Source of the DNA: Sphingopyxis sp. BE259
GTDB taxonomy: Bacteria; Pseudomonadota; Alphaproteobacteria; Sphingomonadales; Sphingomonadaceae
DNA length: 64,000 nt
Direction: 5' to 3'
NCBI RefSeq assembly: GCF_031457495.1
Contig: NZ_JAVDWM010000001.1
Coordinates: 1,166,001 to 1,230,000, forward strand
Below the pieces are notes generated by a model, which was not told the origin of the DNA, did not search any database, and saw nothing but the letters and a program-made list of their open reading frames with translations. Positions 57,549 to 64,000 of this stretch are shown piece after piece (position 1 is the first letter of the stretch; the number at the start of each line of letters is the position of its first letter). Both the position numbers and the translations under genes were made by a program.

Positions 57549-58226
57549 ATGGCGAGTTTCGAGTCTGCATGGTTTGTCTATGGGGCGTTGGTGCTCCTGC
57601 TTGCGACCAGCTTCGTCGTGCGCATCGATTATGTCCGGATCGGGTTGGCCGCCGCGGCGCTGGTCGCGGTGCCGCTTGTGCTCTTTCGTGAACCCGATGT
57701 GGGCTATGGCATGCTCGTGCTGGCGATCCTGGTGGTCAATATCGGCATCCTGACCCGATTGTGGTTACGTGAAAGAAAGGTCAGTTTTTCTGCCGAGGAA
57801 GAGGCGCTGCGGCGTGAGCATTTCAGCGGGCTCAACCCGGTAGCGGCGCGCAGTCTGATCGATCAGGGGCACTGGATTTCGGCGAAGCGCGGCGAGATTT
57901 TGATCCGCGAGAACCAGGCCGCACCCAGCCTGTTCTATCTGGCCGAGGGGCAGGCCGCGATCCACCGCGAGGGGGTCGAGGTCGGGAAATTGTCCGACGG
58001 CGCGCTGATCGGCGAAGCGACAGTGCTAGACGGCACCCATGCCACCGGGACGGTGTTGCTGGGCAGCAATGCACGGCTATGGTTCGTCCCGGCAGCGGCG
58101 CTGCGCGCCTATCTGGCGGCGAATCCGAGCATCGCGAGCGCGCTGCATGAGGGGTTCGCGCGGGCGCTGCGCGGCAAATTGGCCAGCGCCAACACCCGCC
58201 TGGCCGACCGGCCGCCGATCGGTTGA
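57549..58226 (+). CDS. Membrane protein with cyclic-nucleotide-binding domain
   Basis: The 225-residue protein has three hydrophobic helices at the start (FVYGALVLLLATSFVV, IGLAAAALVAVPLVLF, GMLVLAILVVNIGILT) and then a CNMP-like jelly roll (KRGEILIRENQAAPSLFYLA, HREGVEVGKLSDGALIGEAT). The layout, three helices plus a cNMP fold, is that of Popeye-domain proteins. The phosphate-binding cassette looks changed (GALIGEATVLDGTHATGTV, without the standard Arg), so nucleotide binding is uncertain. No DNA-binding domain is present. Confidence 0.75.
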   Translation: MASFESAWFVYGALVLLLATSFVVRIDYVRIGLAAAALVAVPLVLFREPDVGYGMLVLAILVVNIGILTRLWLRERKVSFSAEEEALRREHFSGLNPVAARSLIDQGHWISAKRGEILIRENQAAPSLFYLAEGQAAIHREGVEVGKLSDGALIGEATVLDGTHATGTVLLGSNARLWFVPAAALRAYLAANPSIASALHEGFARALRGKLASANTRLADRPPIG

Positions 58227-58282
58227 GCGCTGCGGCACGATGGCGCCTCGAATATGTAACCGCCACCTGCTAACCCAAATGC

Positions 58283-58633
58283 ATGACTTTGATTCTCTAT
58301 GGCATCCCGAACTGCGACACGGTGAAAAAGGCGCGGCGCTGGCTCGACGAGAAGGGCGTGGCCTACCGCTTTCACGATCTTCGCAAGGACGGGCTCGACG
58401 CCGCGCAGCTGCAAAGCTGGATCGATGCGCTGGGCTGGGACAAGCTGCTCAACAGGGCGGGCACCACCTTTCGCAAGCTCCGCGATGCACAAAAGGATGG
58501 TCTTGATGCGGGATCGGCCAAGGCGTTGATGCTCGACCAGCCCGCGATGATCCGCCGCCCCATTGTCGAAAGCCCCGCAGGCATCAGCGTCGGCTTTTCG
58601 GCCGCCGACTGGCAGGCGCGTTTTGCGGCATGA
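58283..58633 (+). CDS. ArsC/Spx-like reductase family protein (YffB type)
   Basis: The 116-residue protein has the thioredoxin-like start LILYGIPNCDTVKKARRWL with a single cysteine (Cys10), then HDLRKDGLD and the cis-Pro block MIRRPIVESPAG. This is the YffB/ArsC-related group, often of unknown substrate and probably glutathione-linked. It overlaps the following glycerophosphodiesterase gene by 4 nt. Confidence 0.88.
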   Translation: MTLILYGIPNCDTVKKARRWLDEKGVAYRFHDLRKDGLDAAQLQSWIDALGWDKLLNRAGTTFRKLRDAQKDGLDAGSAKALMLDQPAMIRRPIVESPAGISVGFSAADWQARFAA

Positions 58634-59706
58634 TCCGGTGGATGGCGGCCGCACTAGCCCTGACCTTGCTCGCCGGCTGTTCGGCTGACGTGGTGACCGC
58701 GCACCCCACCCTCGACGGCCAGCCGCCGATTGTCATCGCGCACCGCGGCGCGTCGGGCGAACGGCCCGAGCATACGATCGCGGCCTACCGACTCGCGATC
58801 GAGCAGGGCGCTGACTTTATCGAACCCGATCTGGTGCTGACCAAGGACGGCGTGCTGGTCGCGCGGCACGAGAACGAGATTTCGGAGACGACCGACGTCG
58901 CCGATCGTCCAGAGTTTGCCGAGCGCAAAATGACCAAGACGATCGACGGCAGCCAGGTGACCGGTTGGTTCACCGAAGACTTCACGCTTGCCGAACTCAA
59001 GACACTGGGCGCCCGTGAGCGGCTGCCGAAACTGCGCTCGACCGATTATGACGGCCAGTTCGACATTCCGACCTTCGAAGAAATATTGGCGCTGCTGGCC
59101 GAGGTCAACCGGGGCCGCGAGCAACCCGTTGGCGTCTATCCCGAGACCAAGCACCCCAGCCATTTCATCGCGATCGGCCTGCCGCATGACGCGCCGCTGC
59201 TCGCGCTGCTGGGCCGCTTCGGCTATCGTGGCCGCAAGGCGCCGGTGTATATCCAGAGCTTCGAGGTGCGGAACCTGATCGACCTGCGCGCCAAGAGCGA
59301 CCTGCCGCTGATTCAGTTGATGGACGGCGAAGGCGGTCCGCCCGATATGCCCGGCACCAGCTATGCGTCGATGGCGACGCCGATGGGGCTGAAGGCGATC
59401 GCGGCCTATGCCGATGGGATCGGGCCGAACAAGGCGATGGTCATCCCGCGCGGCGCTCTGGGGTCACTTGGCGATCCGACCAGCCTGGTGCGCGACGCCC
59501 ATGCCGCGGGACTGAAGGTGCATCCGTGGACCTTTCGCCGCGAGAATTATTTCCTGCCGCTGGGCGACAAGGGCGGCGTGAACCCCGCCGGGCATGGCGA
59601 TCTGGGCGCCGAGATCGCAGCGTATTTGCGGACCGGCATCGACGGACTGTTCAGCGACAACCCGCGCGAGGCGGTGGCGACGATGAAATCGCGCCCGGCG
59701 AAGTAA
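58630..59706 (+). CDS. glpQ: Glycerophosphodiester phosphodiesterase
   Basis: The 358-residue lipoprotein has a signal with lipobox LLAGC (Cys17) and a GDPD TIM barrel: IVIAHRGASGERPEHTIAA, GADFIEPDLVLTKDGVLVARH (catalytic His, Glu and Asp). It carries the GlpQ-specific insertion EISETTDVADRPEFAERK. It should release glycerol 3-phosphate from deacylated phospholipids in the periplasm. Translationally coupled to the ArsC-like gene. Symbol by family resemblance. Confidence 0.9.
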   Translation: MIRWMAAALALTLLAGCSADVVTAHPTLDGQPPIVIAHRGASGERPEHTIAAYRLAIEQGADFIEPDLVLTKDGVLVARHENEISETTDVADRPEFAERKMTKTIDGSQVTGWFTEDFTLAELKTLGARERLPKLRSTDYDGQFDIPTFEEILALLAEVNRGREQPVGVYPETKHPSHFIAIGLPHDAPLLALLGRFGYRGRKAPVYIQSFEVRNLIDLRAKSDLPLIQLMDGEGGPPDMPGTSYASMATPMGLKAIAAYADGIGPNKAMVIPRGALGSLGDPTSLVRDAHAAGLKVHPWTFRRENYFLPLGDKGGVNPAGHGDLGAEIAAYLRTGIDGLFSDNPREAVATMKSRPAK

Positions 59707-59713
59707 CGACCAA

Positions 59714-59752
59714 GGCCCGACCCGACGCCTCCGGGGAGAGGCGTGGGCCGGG
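59714..59752. terminator. Hairpin between convergent glpQ and HTH gene
   Basis: A large imperfect stem (ggcccgacccgacgcctc with gaggcgtgggccgggcc) lies in the 65-nt gap between convergent genes. There is no T-run, so intrinsic termination is uncertain. Confidence 0.4.
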
Positions 59753-59771
59753 CCGGCGCGGCCGCGCTGTG

Positions 59772-59993
59772 TCAATCCTTCCCACTCTCCCACTGGAATA
59801 CCGCTTCGAGCGGCTTGTCAAAGACGCGGGCGATGCGGAATGCGACCTCCAGCGATGGCGAATATTTTCCCTGTTCGATCGCCGCGATCGTCTGGCGCGT
59901 GACGCCGACATGATCGCCCAAGTCGCCTTGGGTCATTTCGCCCGCCAGAAACCGCAGCGTCCTAATGTCGTTGGTGAAGGGGAGCCGGGTCAT
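59772..59993 (-). CDS. XRE-type helix-turn-helix regulator
   Basis: The 73-residue protein is a single HTH domain: EMTQGDLGDHVGVTRQTIAA is the HTH, followed by IEQGKYSPSLEVAFRIARVF. This is the YozG-like type of small regulator. It starts three nt after the stop of a membrane-protein gene, a common pairing in which the regulator controls the pair. It may bind the palindrome in the promoter at 60452-60480. Confidence 0.9.
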   Translation of the reverse strand: MTRLPFTNDIRTLRFLAGEMTQGDLGDHVGVTRQTIAAIEQGKYSPSLEVAFRIARVFDKPLEAVFQWESGKD

Positions 59994-59996
59994 CGC

Positions 59997-60419
59997 TCAA
60001 TACCCGCGACGATAGAAATAGAGCTGCGATCCGACGCGAACGAGTTCGGCGACCACAACCGTTGCGATCAGCAGATTGAGATGCACCGCCGCGCTCAACT
60101 GATAGAAGATCGCGAACAGATTGGCCCAAACCCCGAGGACCAAAGGGTAATAGGCGAGGTGCGTCCCCCGCATATGGATCGTGCGTTCGCGTTCATCGTC
60201 TTTCAGATGGGCTTCTTTGGGCGCGCGAATCGCAAAGAAAGCGGCGGTCAGCGACATCGCGCCGATGATGATGATGGTGACCGGCAACAGCATATCCGCC
60301 GCCGCAGCCACCCCGGCACGGCTGCCAACGATTTGCCAGGGGTAGGAAAGGAAATACCAGCCAAAGGCGCTGACAATGGCCACGAACGCAGCCCAGTGGA
60401 TTTTCTCGTTGAACGACAT
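59997..60419 (-). CDS. Four-helix membrane protein paired with HTH regulator
   Basis: The 140-residue protein has four hydrophobic helices (FVAIVSAFGWYFL, LLPVTIIIIGAMSLTAAFFA, YPLVLGVWANLFAIFY, LNLLIATVVVAELVRVG) with a charged loop HLKDDERERTIHMRG between helices 2 and 3. That loop is shared by membrane partners of small YozG-type regulators. The ATG at 60419 follows ggag; a TTG two codons earlier is less likely. Function unknown. Confidence 0.8.
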   Translation of the reverse strand: MSFNEKIHWAAFVAIVSAFGWYFLSYPWQIVGSRAGVAAAADMLLPVTIIIIGAMSLTAAFFAIRAPKEAHLKDDERERTIHMRGTHLAYYPLVLGVWANLFAIFYQLSAAVHLNLLIATVVVAELVRVGSQLYFYRRGY

Positions 60420-60451
60420 CTGCAATCTCCGGTGTTAATCGTTATGCACTC

Positions 60452-60480
60452 AATGTCGAATATTTCTAACATAGTGTCAA
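60452..60480 (-). promoter_or_regulatory. Promoter and possible operator of the membrane-protein/HTH pair
   Basis: On the minus strand TTGACA is followed after 17 nt by GACATT, about 35 nt upstream of the start. The spacer holds an imperfect palindrome, atgt-n12-acat (60453-60472), well placed for repression by the co-transcribed HTH protein. Confidence 0.45.
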
Positions 60481-60545
60481 ATGAATTTTGCATCGAGCTG
60501 CTTGGCGCTTTTGCCGACGCGGTTTAGCCGCTAAGCCCGCGCCCC

Positions 60546-61409
60546 ATGTCCACCCTGCCCAAAACGCTCACCTTCGACACCTCGACCAGCCGCGCGAACC
60601 CGACGCCGCAGCCGATGAAGCGCCTGACGGTGCCGCGCATCCGCCAGCGCAAGGGCGGCGAACCGATCGTCATGCTGACCGCCTACACCGTCCGCATGGC
60701 GCAGCTGCTCGACCCGCATTGCGACATGCTGCTGGTCGGCGATTCGTTGGGGCAGGTGATTTACGGCCTACCGCACACGGTCGGGGTGACGATGGAAATG
60801 ATGGCGCTGCACGGCGCCGCGGTGGTGCGCGGCAGTTATCATGCCGCGGTCATCGTCGATATGCCGTTCGGCAGCTATGAAGCGAGCCCCGAGCAGGCGT
60901 TCACCAACGCCGCCCGGCTGCTCAAGGAAACCGGCGCCGCGGCGGTGAAGCTGGAGGGCGGCCGTGCGCTGGCCCCGACGATCGAGTTCCTGACCCAGCG
61001 GGGCATCCCGGTGATGGGGCATGTCGGGCTGACGCCGCAGGCGGTGAATATTCTGGGCGGCTATGGGGTGCGCGGCAAAAGCGACGAGGAAGCGCGGTCG
61101 ATCGTCGAAGATTCGGTGGCGGTGTCGCAGGCCGGGGCGTTTTCGCTGGTCATCGAAGGCGTGCTCGAATCGATCGCGATCGAGGTGACGAACAAGGTTG
61201 CCTGTCCGACCATCGGCATCGGCGCATCGGCGCAGTGCGACGGCCAGGTGCTGGTGACCGAAGATATGCTGGGCATGTTCGAACGTGTCCCCAAATTCGT
61301 GAAACGCTATCAGGATATGGCTGGCGTCGTCGACGGCGCGGTGCGGGAATATGCCGATCAGGTCAGGTCCCGTTCATTCCCGACCGAGGATCAGATCTAC
61401 GCGGGCTGA
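60546..61409 (+). CDS. panB: 3-methyl-2-oxobutanoate hydroxymethyltransferase
   Basis: The 287-residue enzyme adds a hydroxymethyl group in pantothenate synthesis. Blocks: IVMLTAYTVRMAQLLDPH, DMLLVGDSLGQVIYGLP (metal Asp), VDMPFGSYEASPEQA (metal Asp), KLEGGRALAP, VMGHVGLTPQAVN and FSLVIEGVLESIA (catalytic Glu). The N-terminus is about 20 residues longer than the E. coli enzyme. panC is not adjacent. Confidence 0.96.
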   Translation: MSTLPKTLTFDTSTSRANPTPQPMKRLTVPRIRQRKGGEPIVMLTAYTVRMAQLLDPHCDMLLVGDSLGQVIYGLPHTVGVTMEMMALHGAAVVRGSYHAAVIVDMPFGSYEASPEQAFTNAARLLKETGAAAVKLEGGRALAPTIEFLTQRGIPVMGHVGLTPQAVNILGGYGVRGKSDEEARSIVEDSVAVSQAGAFSLVIEGVLESIAIEVTNKVACPTIGIGASAQCDGQVLVTEDMLGMFERVPKFVKRYQDMAGVVDGAVREYADQVRSRSFPTEDQIYAG

Positions 61410-61517
61410 GACGGCGTGCGGCACGGACCCTAGTGCAAGTGAATCGCTTGGCCTTTTTCCGCACCGTCGCTAAGGAAGCCGCGGCCCCCGAGCCATGAAT
61501 GACAAATGGAGGTTTGA

Positions 61518-62291
61518 TTGGCCCTGAGCCCGACCAACGATGCCGCGCTGTTGCAAGAGGTTGACGAAGCCGTTCGCAAGGACCGGCTCGACACGATCAT
61601 GCAACGCTATGGCCGCTGGATCATCGGCGGGGTGCTCGCCGCTTTGCTGGCGTTCGGCGGCTATCTGTACTGGAACCACCGCCAGGATGTCGCGCGCGGG
61701 CAGCAGGCCGAGGAACTGATCGCGGCGTTCGAAAAATTGGGCGCCAACCAGCCCCGCGCCGCCGCCACCGAACTCGAAAAGCTGGCGGCCGGGGGCGATC
61801 CAGCCTATCGCGCCGTCGCCGTGATGCAGCAGGCGAATATCAAGGCGCAGGGCGGCGACCTGAAGGCCGCTGCGGCGCTGATGGCGACGGTTGCTGCTGA
61901 CACCAAACTGGACCAGGCGCTGCGCGATCTTGCGCTGATCCGCCAGACCGCGTTTGAATATGACAGCCTGAAACCCGCAACGGTGATCGCGCGGATGAAG
62001 CCGCTGGTTGATGCCAAGGATCCGGCGTCGAGCTGGTTCGCCAGCGCCGCCGAACTGTCGGCGACCGCCCATTATCAACAGGGTCAATATGACCAGGCCG
62101 GGGCGCTCTACGGCCGTATCGCCAAGCTGCCCGGCGTGACCAAATCGCTGCAATCCCGGTCGGTCCAGATGGCCGGTATGCTGGGCGTCGATGCGGTTGC
62201 CGATCGCGCCGCCGACAGCGCCGCAAAAGACCAGAATGGCAATGCCGCGCCTCAGGCAGCGGCAGCCGCCCCAGTTGAGGAAGCGAAATAA
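61518..62291 (+). CDS. YfgM-like tetratricopeptide membrane protein
   Basis: The 257-residue protein has one membrane helix (WIIGGVLAALLAFGGYLYW, about 35-53) and a periplasmic helical-repeat domain (ELIAAFEKLGANQPRAAA, AALMATVAADTKLDQALRDL). It resembles YfgM, the SecYEG-associated partner of PpiD. The start is TTG at 61518, supported by ggagg six nt upstream; the nearby ATG at 61495 is out of frame. Its place directly before bamB and der matches the usual yfgM-bamB-der order. Confidence 0.85.
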   Translation: MALSPTNDAALLQEVDEAVRKDRLDTIMQRYGRWIIGGVLAALLAFGGYLYWNHRQDVARGQQAEELIAAFEKLGANQPRAAATELEKLAAGGDPAYRAVAVMQQANIKAQGGDLKAAAALMATVAADTKLDQALRDLALIRQTAFEYDSLKPATVIARMKPLVDAKDPASSWFASAAELSATAHYQQGQYDQAGALYGRIAKLPGVTKSLQSRSVQMAGMLGVDAVADRAADSAAKDQNGNAAPQAAAAAPVEEAK

Positions 62292-62292
62292 T

Positions 62293-63627
62293 ATGCGCAA
62301 AACGCATTTCGGAATTTTTGTTGCGCTGATGGCGCTGCCGCTTGCGGGCTGCGGAGTTTTCAAGGGCGACGGCGGCCCCAAGACGCCGACGATCGGCGAC
62401 CGAGTATCGATCCTGTCGAACGACAACAGCATCAAGGTCGATCCGGCCACCGCGGCGATCGCGGTCGTCCTGCCCGAGCCCGCGATTAACGCCGCCTGGG
62501 CGCAGTCGGGCGGCAATGCATCGAAATCCATGGGTCACCCGGCGCTTGGCGCGACGCGCAGCAAGCTGTGGCAGGCCAATATCGCCGGCAGCACGAACAA
62601 GCAGCGGCTCGCCGCGTCGCCGGTGATCGCCGACAACCGCCTGTTCGCCGTCGATACCGAGGCGGTGGTCACGGCGCTCGCCGCCGATACCGGAGCGCCG
62701 TTGTGGCGTACCGCGATCGGCAGCACCGGCAAGGATTTCAAGGATTCGCTGTTCGGAGGCGGCGCCGGGGTCGATGGCAATGTCGTCTATGCGACCAGCG
62801 GCGCGGGCGATGTCGCGGCGCTGAATGTCGCCGACGGATCGGTGATCTGGAAGGTGAAGCCCGCGGGTCCGCTGCGCGGCGCGCCGACAATCGCCTTTGG
62901 CGGCGTCTATGTGATCAGCCAGGACAACCAGATTATCGCACTCAACGCTGCCAATGGCGCGGTGTTGTGGCAGGCGACGGCGTCGCTCGAACCCGGCAGC
63001 GTGTTTGGCGCGGCGTCGCCCGCGGCGGGGCAGGGGACGATCGTCGCCGGTTTCTCGTCGGGCGAGGTTCAGGCCTATCGCTATGAAAACGGCCGCGACC
63101 TGTGGGAAGATGCGCTGGCGCGCACGTCGATGGCGCTGTCGGTATCCACGCTGACCGACGTCGATGCCGATCCGGTCGTCGACAATGGCCGCGTTTTTGC
63201 GCTGGGCCAGGGCGGCCGCATGGCGAGCTACGAACTGCTCACCGGGCAGCGCAGCTGGGAAATCTCGATCGCCGGTATTTCGACCCCCTATGTTGTCGGC
63301 GAGTGGGTTTATGCGATGACCGACGACGGCAAATTGCTGTGTGTCGCGCGCACGTCGGGCAAGGTGCGCTGGCTGCAACAGCTCGCGCGTTTCCGGGTCG
63401 AAACCGAAAAGAAGAAAAAGGATCCGATCCGCTGGACCGGGCCGATTCTGGCCGGGGGCCGTCTGATCGCGGTCAACAGCGAGGGGGTCATGGCGGAATA
63501 TTCGCCGGCCGACGGCTCGCTGCTCGGTTCGACCGAATTCAAATCGCCGCTGTCGCAGGCGCCGGTGGTGGCGAACAATATTCTGTATATTTTGGCGGAC
63601 GACGGGCAGATCACGGCCTGGCGTTAA
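62293..63627 (+). CDS. bamB: Outer-membrane assembly lipoprotein BamB
   Basis: The 444-residue lipoprotein has a signal with lipobox LAGC (Cys18) and an eight-bladed beta-propeller of PQQ-type repeats, for example DGNVVYATSGAGDVAALNVA, GSVIWKVKPAG and TDDGKLLCVARTSGKVRWLQ. It supports BamA in inserting outer-membrane barrels, possibly including the autotransporter and MipA-type proteins of this window. It starts one nt after the yfgM-like stop. Confidence 0.92.
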   Translation: MRKTHFGIFVALMALPLAGCGVFKGDGGPKTPTIGDRVSILSNDNSIKVDPATAAIAVVLPEPAINAAWAQSGGNASKSMGHPALGATRSKLWQANIAGSTNKQRLAASPVIADNRLFAVDTEAVVTALAADTGAPLWRTAIGSTGKDFKDSLFGGGAGVDGNVVYATSGAGDVAALNVADGSVIWKVKPAGPLRGAPTIAFGGVYVISQDNQIIALNAANGAVLWQATASLEPGSVFGAASPAAGQGTIVAGFSSGEVQAYRYENGRDLWEDALARTSMALSVSTLTDVDADPVVDNGRVFALGQGGRMASYELLTGQRSWEISIAGISTPYVVGEWVYAMTDDGKLLCVARTSGKVRWLQQLARFRVETEKKKKDPIRWTGPILAGGRLIAVNSEGVMAEYSPADGSLLGSTEFKSPLSQAPVVANNILYILADDGQITAWR

Positions 63628-63642
63628 AATTCCCAGCTTACC

Positions 63643-63760
63643 CCGTTCGTCCTGAGGAGGGACTGAGCTTGTCGAAGACCCGTCTCGAAGGATCCGTGCC
63701 AAGCCTGCAGTCCTTCGAGACACCATTTCGACAAGCGCAATGGCTCCTCAGGACAAACGG
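63643..63760. repeat. Long inverted repeat between bamB and der
   Basis: ccgttcgtcctgaggag (63643-) and ctcctcaggacaaacgg (to 63760) form outer arms, with inner arms gtctcgaagga (about 63681) and tccttcgagac (about 63711). It is a third repeat class of the window and could fold as a long interrupted hairpin in the transcript. Confidence 0.75.
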
Positions 63761-63800
63761 ATTTGTGTAGGCTTGGCGCGTAGAAAATAAGGAAAAACCA

Positions 63801-64000
63801 ATGTCGCGATTCGCGACGATAGCCATTGTCGGGCGCCCGAATGTGGGCAAATCGACGCTGTTCAACCGGCTGGTCGGCAAGCGGCTGGCGCTGGTCGACG
63901 ACCAGCCCGGGGTGACGCGCGACCGCCGCGAGGGCGACGCCCATCTGCTCGGGCTGGAGTTTCGCATCGTCGATACCGCGGGTTTCGAGGATCAGGACGC
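63801..64000 (+). CDS. der: GTPase Der, 5' part only
   Basis: The window ends inside this gene. The first 66 residues show the first G domain of Der/Eng[21 protein letters not shown] (Walker A), the switch-I Thr in PGVTRDRRE and G3 in VDTAGFE. Der acts in 50S ribosome assembly. The ATG follows aagga. Position after bamB is conserved in many proteobacteria. Confidence 0.93.
   Translation, partial: MSRFATIAIVGRPNVGKSTLFNRLVGKRLALVDDQPGVTRDRREGDAHLLGLEFRIVDTAGFEDQD

Overview
The window reads as chromosomal DNA of an alphaproteobacterium, most likely a sphingomonad (Sphingopyxis-like). This is inferred from the high G+C, the short OdhA N-terminus, the protein sequence style and the many short palindromic intergenic repeats; no rRNA or taxonomic marker search was possible. 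The DNA is densely coding, with many 1-4 nt gene overlaps. I see no tRNA, rRNA, prophage, classical insertion sequence or CRISPR array.

Layout. 0.1-10.3 kb: a membrane-free chemotaxis-type transducer, aquaporin Z, galU, a YfiR-YfiN-YfiB-type cyclic-di-GMP module, msrA, an M48 protease, heme A synthase and the rplM-rpsI operon. 10.5-14.0 kb: a 1172-residue autotransporter serine protease framed by two nearly identical terminators. 14.5-18.4 kb: a phosphotransferase with a calycin-like partner, then a phosphoesterase and a lipid-kinase-like protein. 18.6-26.0 kb: two converging, tightly overlapping operons holding an esterase, two nucleotidyltransferases, a HIT protein, a CDP-alcohol phosphotransferase, a CDP-glycerol-glycerophosphotransferase-like protein, a HAD phosphatase and a flippase. 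Together they look like an uncharacterised pathway for a phospho-alcohol lipid headgroup or surface polymer. 26.1-28.6 kb: sdhB, a thioesterase and zapE.

29.9-40.8 kb is a TCA-cycle operon: mdh, a small exported protein in the place where sucC usually sits, sucD, odhA, odhB, lpdA, then an M20 amidohydrolase and a TRIC-type membrane protein. Two small GIY-YIG nuclease genes interrupt it, between sucD and odhA and between odhB and lpdA. Each is bracketed by REP-like palindromes, and the palindromes of the two units differ from each other by compensated stem changes. The same palindrome architecture recurs as paired inverted elements elsewhere in the window. I consider these nuclease/palindrome units the best candidate for a poorly described mobile or repeat-maintaining system.

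41.0-64.0 kb is mostly housekeeping: an alpha/beta hydrolase, sppA, an NAD(P)-binding protein, proB, a MipA/OmpV protein, obgE, a DUF2383-type protein, a TetR regulator with a ferritin-like hydrolase, small transferases, an NfeD/stomatin pair, a CoA-ester lyase, an M28 peptidase, class II DAHP synthase, a membrane cyclic-nucleotide-binding protein, an ArsC-like protein, a glycerophosphodiesterase, an HTH/membrane-protein pair, panB, and the outer-membrane-assembly group yfgM-like, bamB and der (der is cut by the window end).
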